A stretch of DNA of 64,000 nucleotides from an uncultured Propionimicrobium sp. (lineage in GTDB: Bacteria; Actinomycetota; Actinomycetes; Propionibacteriales; Propionibacteriaceae): the NCBI GenBank assembly GCA_946221385.1, contig CAMIGX010000004.1, positions 106,190 through 170,189 on the forward strand. The letters run 5' to 3'. The stretch's first letter is position 1; every line of letters begins with the position of its first letter. The translations under genes were made by a program, and so were the position numbers. Positions 62,295-64,000 of the stretch are shown one piece after another. The notes under the pieces are model-generated. The model was not told where the DNA came from and ran no database searches. It was given only the letters and a program-made list of their open reading frames with translations.

Positions 62295-62965
62295 TCACGA
62301 CAGACCCATGCCAGCGGCAGCTGAACCGGGACGCCAGGTGCCTGGCTCGACCCAGTCTTTGGCAGCTGCGGGGGCTTATTTGGCCGAGGTAGCGGCGTCT
62401 TATTGGGGGGTTGCGGCGTGCTCGGCGTTTGCGGAGTCGCTGGAGTTGGCGTGCTCTTCGGTGTCGTCGGCGTCGACGGGGTCGGTGTCCTCGACGTGCT
62501 AGGCGTCGGTGTAATCGATTGGGTAGCGCTGGTAGTTGGTTTCGAGGTGACCGCCGGATTCGGAACGCTGGTTGCCTCGAGGTAGCGGAGGGCTGGCCGC
62601 TTGGCGTCGCTTTAGCGGTCGCGGTGACCGTGACGGTGATGGTGCGGACCGGTACTGGTCGTACACCCGATTTAACTTCAACACTCGGCGCGGCATCGCT
62701 GGGTAGCGGAGTCTGCGATGACGCCCCTGGTTCTGTCTGCTCATTGGAGGATCGCACGATGTCTGCTGCGCTCAGATTCGTCTGGTCGGTCGGCAGCACT
62801 ATCAGGTTCTGCTGGGCTGGCTAACGGGGGAGCGTTGTGCGCGGCGTGATTTAGTTGTAGCTGCTCGGCGTAAGCGGGAGCCGGACAAAGCTGAGCCAAT
62901 GCCGAAGCCACGCCTAGGGCGCCGACCTGCTTTGGCAATGACCGGACGCGGGGGACGACCGTCAT
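62295..62965 (-). pseudogene. Frameshifted Thr/Pro-rich secreted surface protein
   Basis: Three overlapping frames on the minus strand join into one surface-protein-like sequence. ATG 62965, with GAAAGG upstream, opens a signal peptide (PRVRSLPKQVGALGVASALA...PAYA). Near 62800-62820 the sense passes to a second frame (TNLSAADIVRSSNEQTEPG ... TITVTVTATAKATPSG), and near 62585 to a third, a Thr/Pro/Ser wall-spanning stretch ending QLPKTGSSQ and stopping at 62295. The QLPKTGSS motif is shared with the LPXTG gene at 63656-64000, but no membrane helix follows here. Two frameshifts and the damaged anchor suggest a decayed gene. Confidence 0.55.
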
Positions 62966-63005
62966 GATTGCCTTTCACAAAAGGTTGGTTGGTATTGCAA
63001 CGCAC

Positions 63006-63607
63006 TCAGTAGCAGGGTTGGCTGTGGGGGAGCTACTTAGTGGTTGCGGGCTTTGTGAAATGAAGTATTCGATTATTTCCGATATTCAATTGTTTGATAA
63101 ATGCAGTTAATCATTACTGCCGGTTGGGATAATGGTAATAAACTCCGTAGGTGTTGATGAGCCAAATTTTTATATCCCCGAAATTTCGTGCACTTATATA
63201 AATAAAATACAATTGTTTTAAAATCGGAGCATAATTATGGCATCAAGCTGAACTACATAAACAAGTAGGGCTGAACAGCTTTCGGCGGCATAAGCATGAT
63301 CGTCACTTGCGGCTAGTCACAATGCCAGTGCCGAGAAAGCTGATTCGGTGGCCGCATCAAGAAGCTGGCCAACTTGGCGCTCGGAGACATGCCTTGATCA
63401 ACAGGGAACCGGAGTCAATCAGTCACGGAAATGTTGGCGCGCGCAAAGCGCCCCCGCTCTGGCTGAGGTTGTCGTCAAGGTTCCGCTGAGCGCCGAGTCA
63501 AGACGAGGCAGCACCCAACCGGATCGTCTATGCGCTGGCGTGGCCGGTTTGCTCGGCGTCGGAGTTCGCAGCCAGCTAGCCTACCTTGGCTTCGCAGGTG
63601 AAATAGG
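63006..63607. other. Non-coding stretch, AT-rich between about 63055 and 63290
   Basis: No convincing gene. The left part (about 63055-63290) is visibly much richer in A+T than the rest of the window, with TATATAAATAAAATA-like runs and a CGAAATTTCG palindrome at 63179-63188. It may hold the promoter of the leftward pseudogene. The right part (63300-63600) returns to normal composition; short frames there match nothing I recognise. Confidence 0.6.
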
Positions 63608-63644
63608 AAAGATCCCCTGAGCTAGAGGTGCTCAGGGGATCTTT
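63608..63644. terminator. Bidirectional hairpin terminator of the LPXTG gene
   Basis: AAAGATCCCCTGAG (63608-63621) pairs perfectly with CTCAGGGGATCTTT (63631-63644) over a 9-base loop. T runs occur on both strands. It lies 12 bp after the LPXTG gene stop. Confidence 0.85.
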
Positions 63645-63655
63645 TATAGTTAGTG

Positions 63656-64000
63656 TCAGTCACGACGACGGCGAGCGAGGGCACCTGCGCCGATCACTGA
63701 AAGGAAGGCTGCGACCCCGACAAGGCCCGCAATGTCTAGGGAGCTTCCAGTCTTGGGGAGCTGAACGCCCTTCTTGTTTGACTTGTCCTGCTGGTTAGAA
63801 GTCCCATCAGCAGAGTTGCTGGGCTTGGGGTCGCTCGGTCTAGCGGATGCGGTAGTGCTCGAGGCCGGGGCAGTGGGCTTAGTCGTCTGACTGTTAGACG
63901 GTGTCGGGTCCGTCGACTTAGTCGGGTCAACCGGCTTCGGGGTTTCGGTTCCGGTGGGCGTCGGCTTCGGGGTTTCGGTTCCGGTGGGCGTCGGCTTCGG
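63656..64000 (-). CDS. LPXTG-anchored surface protein, C-terminal part
   Basis: The last 114 residues of a sortase substrate whose N-terminus lies beyond the window. From the edge: repeats of ten residues (PKPTPTGTET), a Pro/Thr/Ser-rich wall-spanning region, then the sorting signal LPKTG followed by a hydrophobic helix (IAGLVGVAAFLSVIGAGALA) and an Arg-rich tail ending RRRRD. The LPKTG Thr is expected to be cleaved and linked to peptidoglycan by a housekeeping sortase not present in this window. Confidence 0.92.
   Translation of the reverse strand, partial: PKPTPTGTETPKPTPTGTETPKPVDPTKSTDPTPSNSQTTKPTAPASSTTASARPSDPKPSNSADGTSNQQDKSNKKGVQLPKTGSSLDIAGLVGVAAFLSVIGAGALARRRRD
63932..63991. repeat. 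30-bp in-frame tandem repeats of the surface-protein gene
   Basis: Two perfect 30-bp copies (63932-63961, 63962-63991) and the start of a third at the window edge encode the ten-residue PKPTPTGTET unit. Perfect identity suggests recent copy-number change. Confidence 0.9.

Noticed and set aside
63348..63620. A 90-codon plus-strand frame in the accessory tail
   Set aside because: No ribosome site, Trp/Arg-biased composition and no similarity I can name; it ends inside the terminator hairpin.

Overview
This 64 kb window comes from the chromosome of a high-GC Gram-positive bacterium (Actinobacteria), most likely the family Propionibacteriaceae. The pointers are: SepH, FtsR and GarA; several actinobacterial DUF families (DUF4193, DUF4235, DUF3710, DUF3000, DUF5998); PimA/PatA phosphatidylinositol-mannoside enzymes; a coproporphyrin-type heme pathway (HemQ and a ferrochelatase with a C-terminal Cys cluster); and a pyrophosphate-dependent phosphofructokinase of the Propionibacterium type. 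The genus cannot be fixed from sequence alone. Genes are densely packed on both strands, with many ATGA stop/start overlaps. I see no insertion sequence, prophage or CRISPR array.

Layout. 1-8.7 kb: topoisomerase subunit A (partial), App1-like phosphatase, DUF5998 plus a phosphodiesterase, SepH, DUF4193, DUF4235, dUTPase, DUF3710 and a TrmA-type RNA methyltransferase. 8.8-17.4 kb: aconitase behind a perfect 18-bp palindrome, an unknown gene behind a LexA-type SOS box, dxs, DUF3000, msrB, a PPK2 polyphosphate kinase and a degenerate CbiX-like protein. 17.5-18.4 kb: four tRNAs (Val-CAC, Val-GAC, Cys, Gly) and a decayed remnant of an iron-type ABC substrate-binding protein. 18.5-23.9 kb: thrS, HIT, pgsA, patA, pimA, in the same order as Mycobacterium tuberculosis Rv2614c-Rv2610c. 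23.9-29.9 kb: CDP-alcohol transferase, DUF881, SBP, DUF881, gcvH, garA, ftsR, DUF151, merR, in the same order as Rv1822-Rv1830; here GcvH has lost its lipoyl lysine. 29.9-40.4 kb: YihY, PPi-PFK, a TadG-like protein, a YciO/Sua5 protein, PP2C phosphatase, a CDF transporter, rhomboid protease, GltS and a P-type ATPase.

40.3-42.7 kb holds a two-gene sqdB-sqdX operon predicted to make a sulfoquinovosyl lipid, unexpected in a non-phototrophic actinobacterium. 42.9-54.7 kb is the most unusual region. A PAC2 protein lies next to two convergent three-gene cassettes, each built from a circularly permuted ATP-grasp, an alpha-E domain and transglutaminase-like proteins. They meet at a 115-bp imperfect hairpin. 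One cassette carries a transglutaminase without its catalytic Cys, and the other an ATP-grasp with eroded nucleotide loops.

54.7-62.1 kb is a divergent heme locus: hemA-hemH-hemQ leftward and hemCD (fused)-hemB-hemL rightward. It covers glutamyl-tRNA to uroporphyrinogen III and the last two coproporphyrin-pathway steps; hemE and the coproporphyrinogen oxidase are not in the window. 62.1-64 kb is an accessory tail: a frameshifted Thr/Pro-rich surface-protein pseudogene, an AT-rich non-coding stretch, and the C-terminal end of an LPXTG sortase substrate running off the window.
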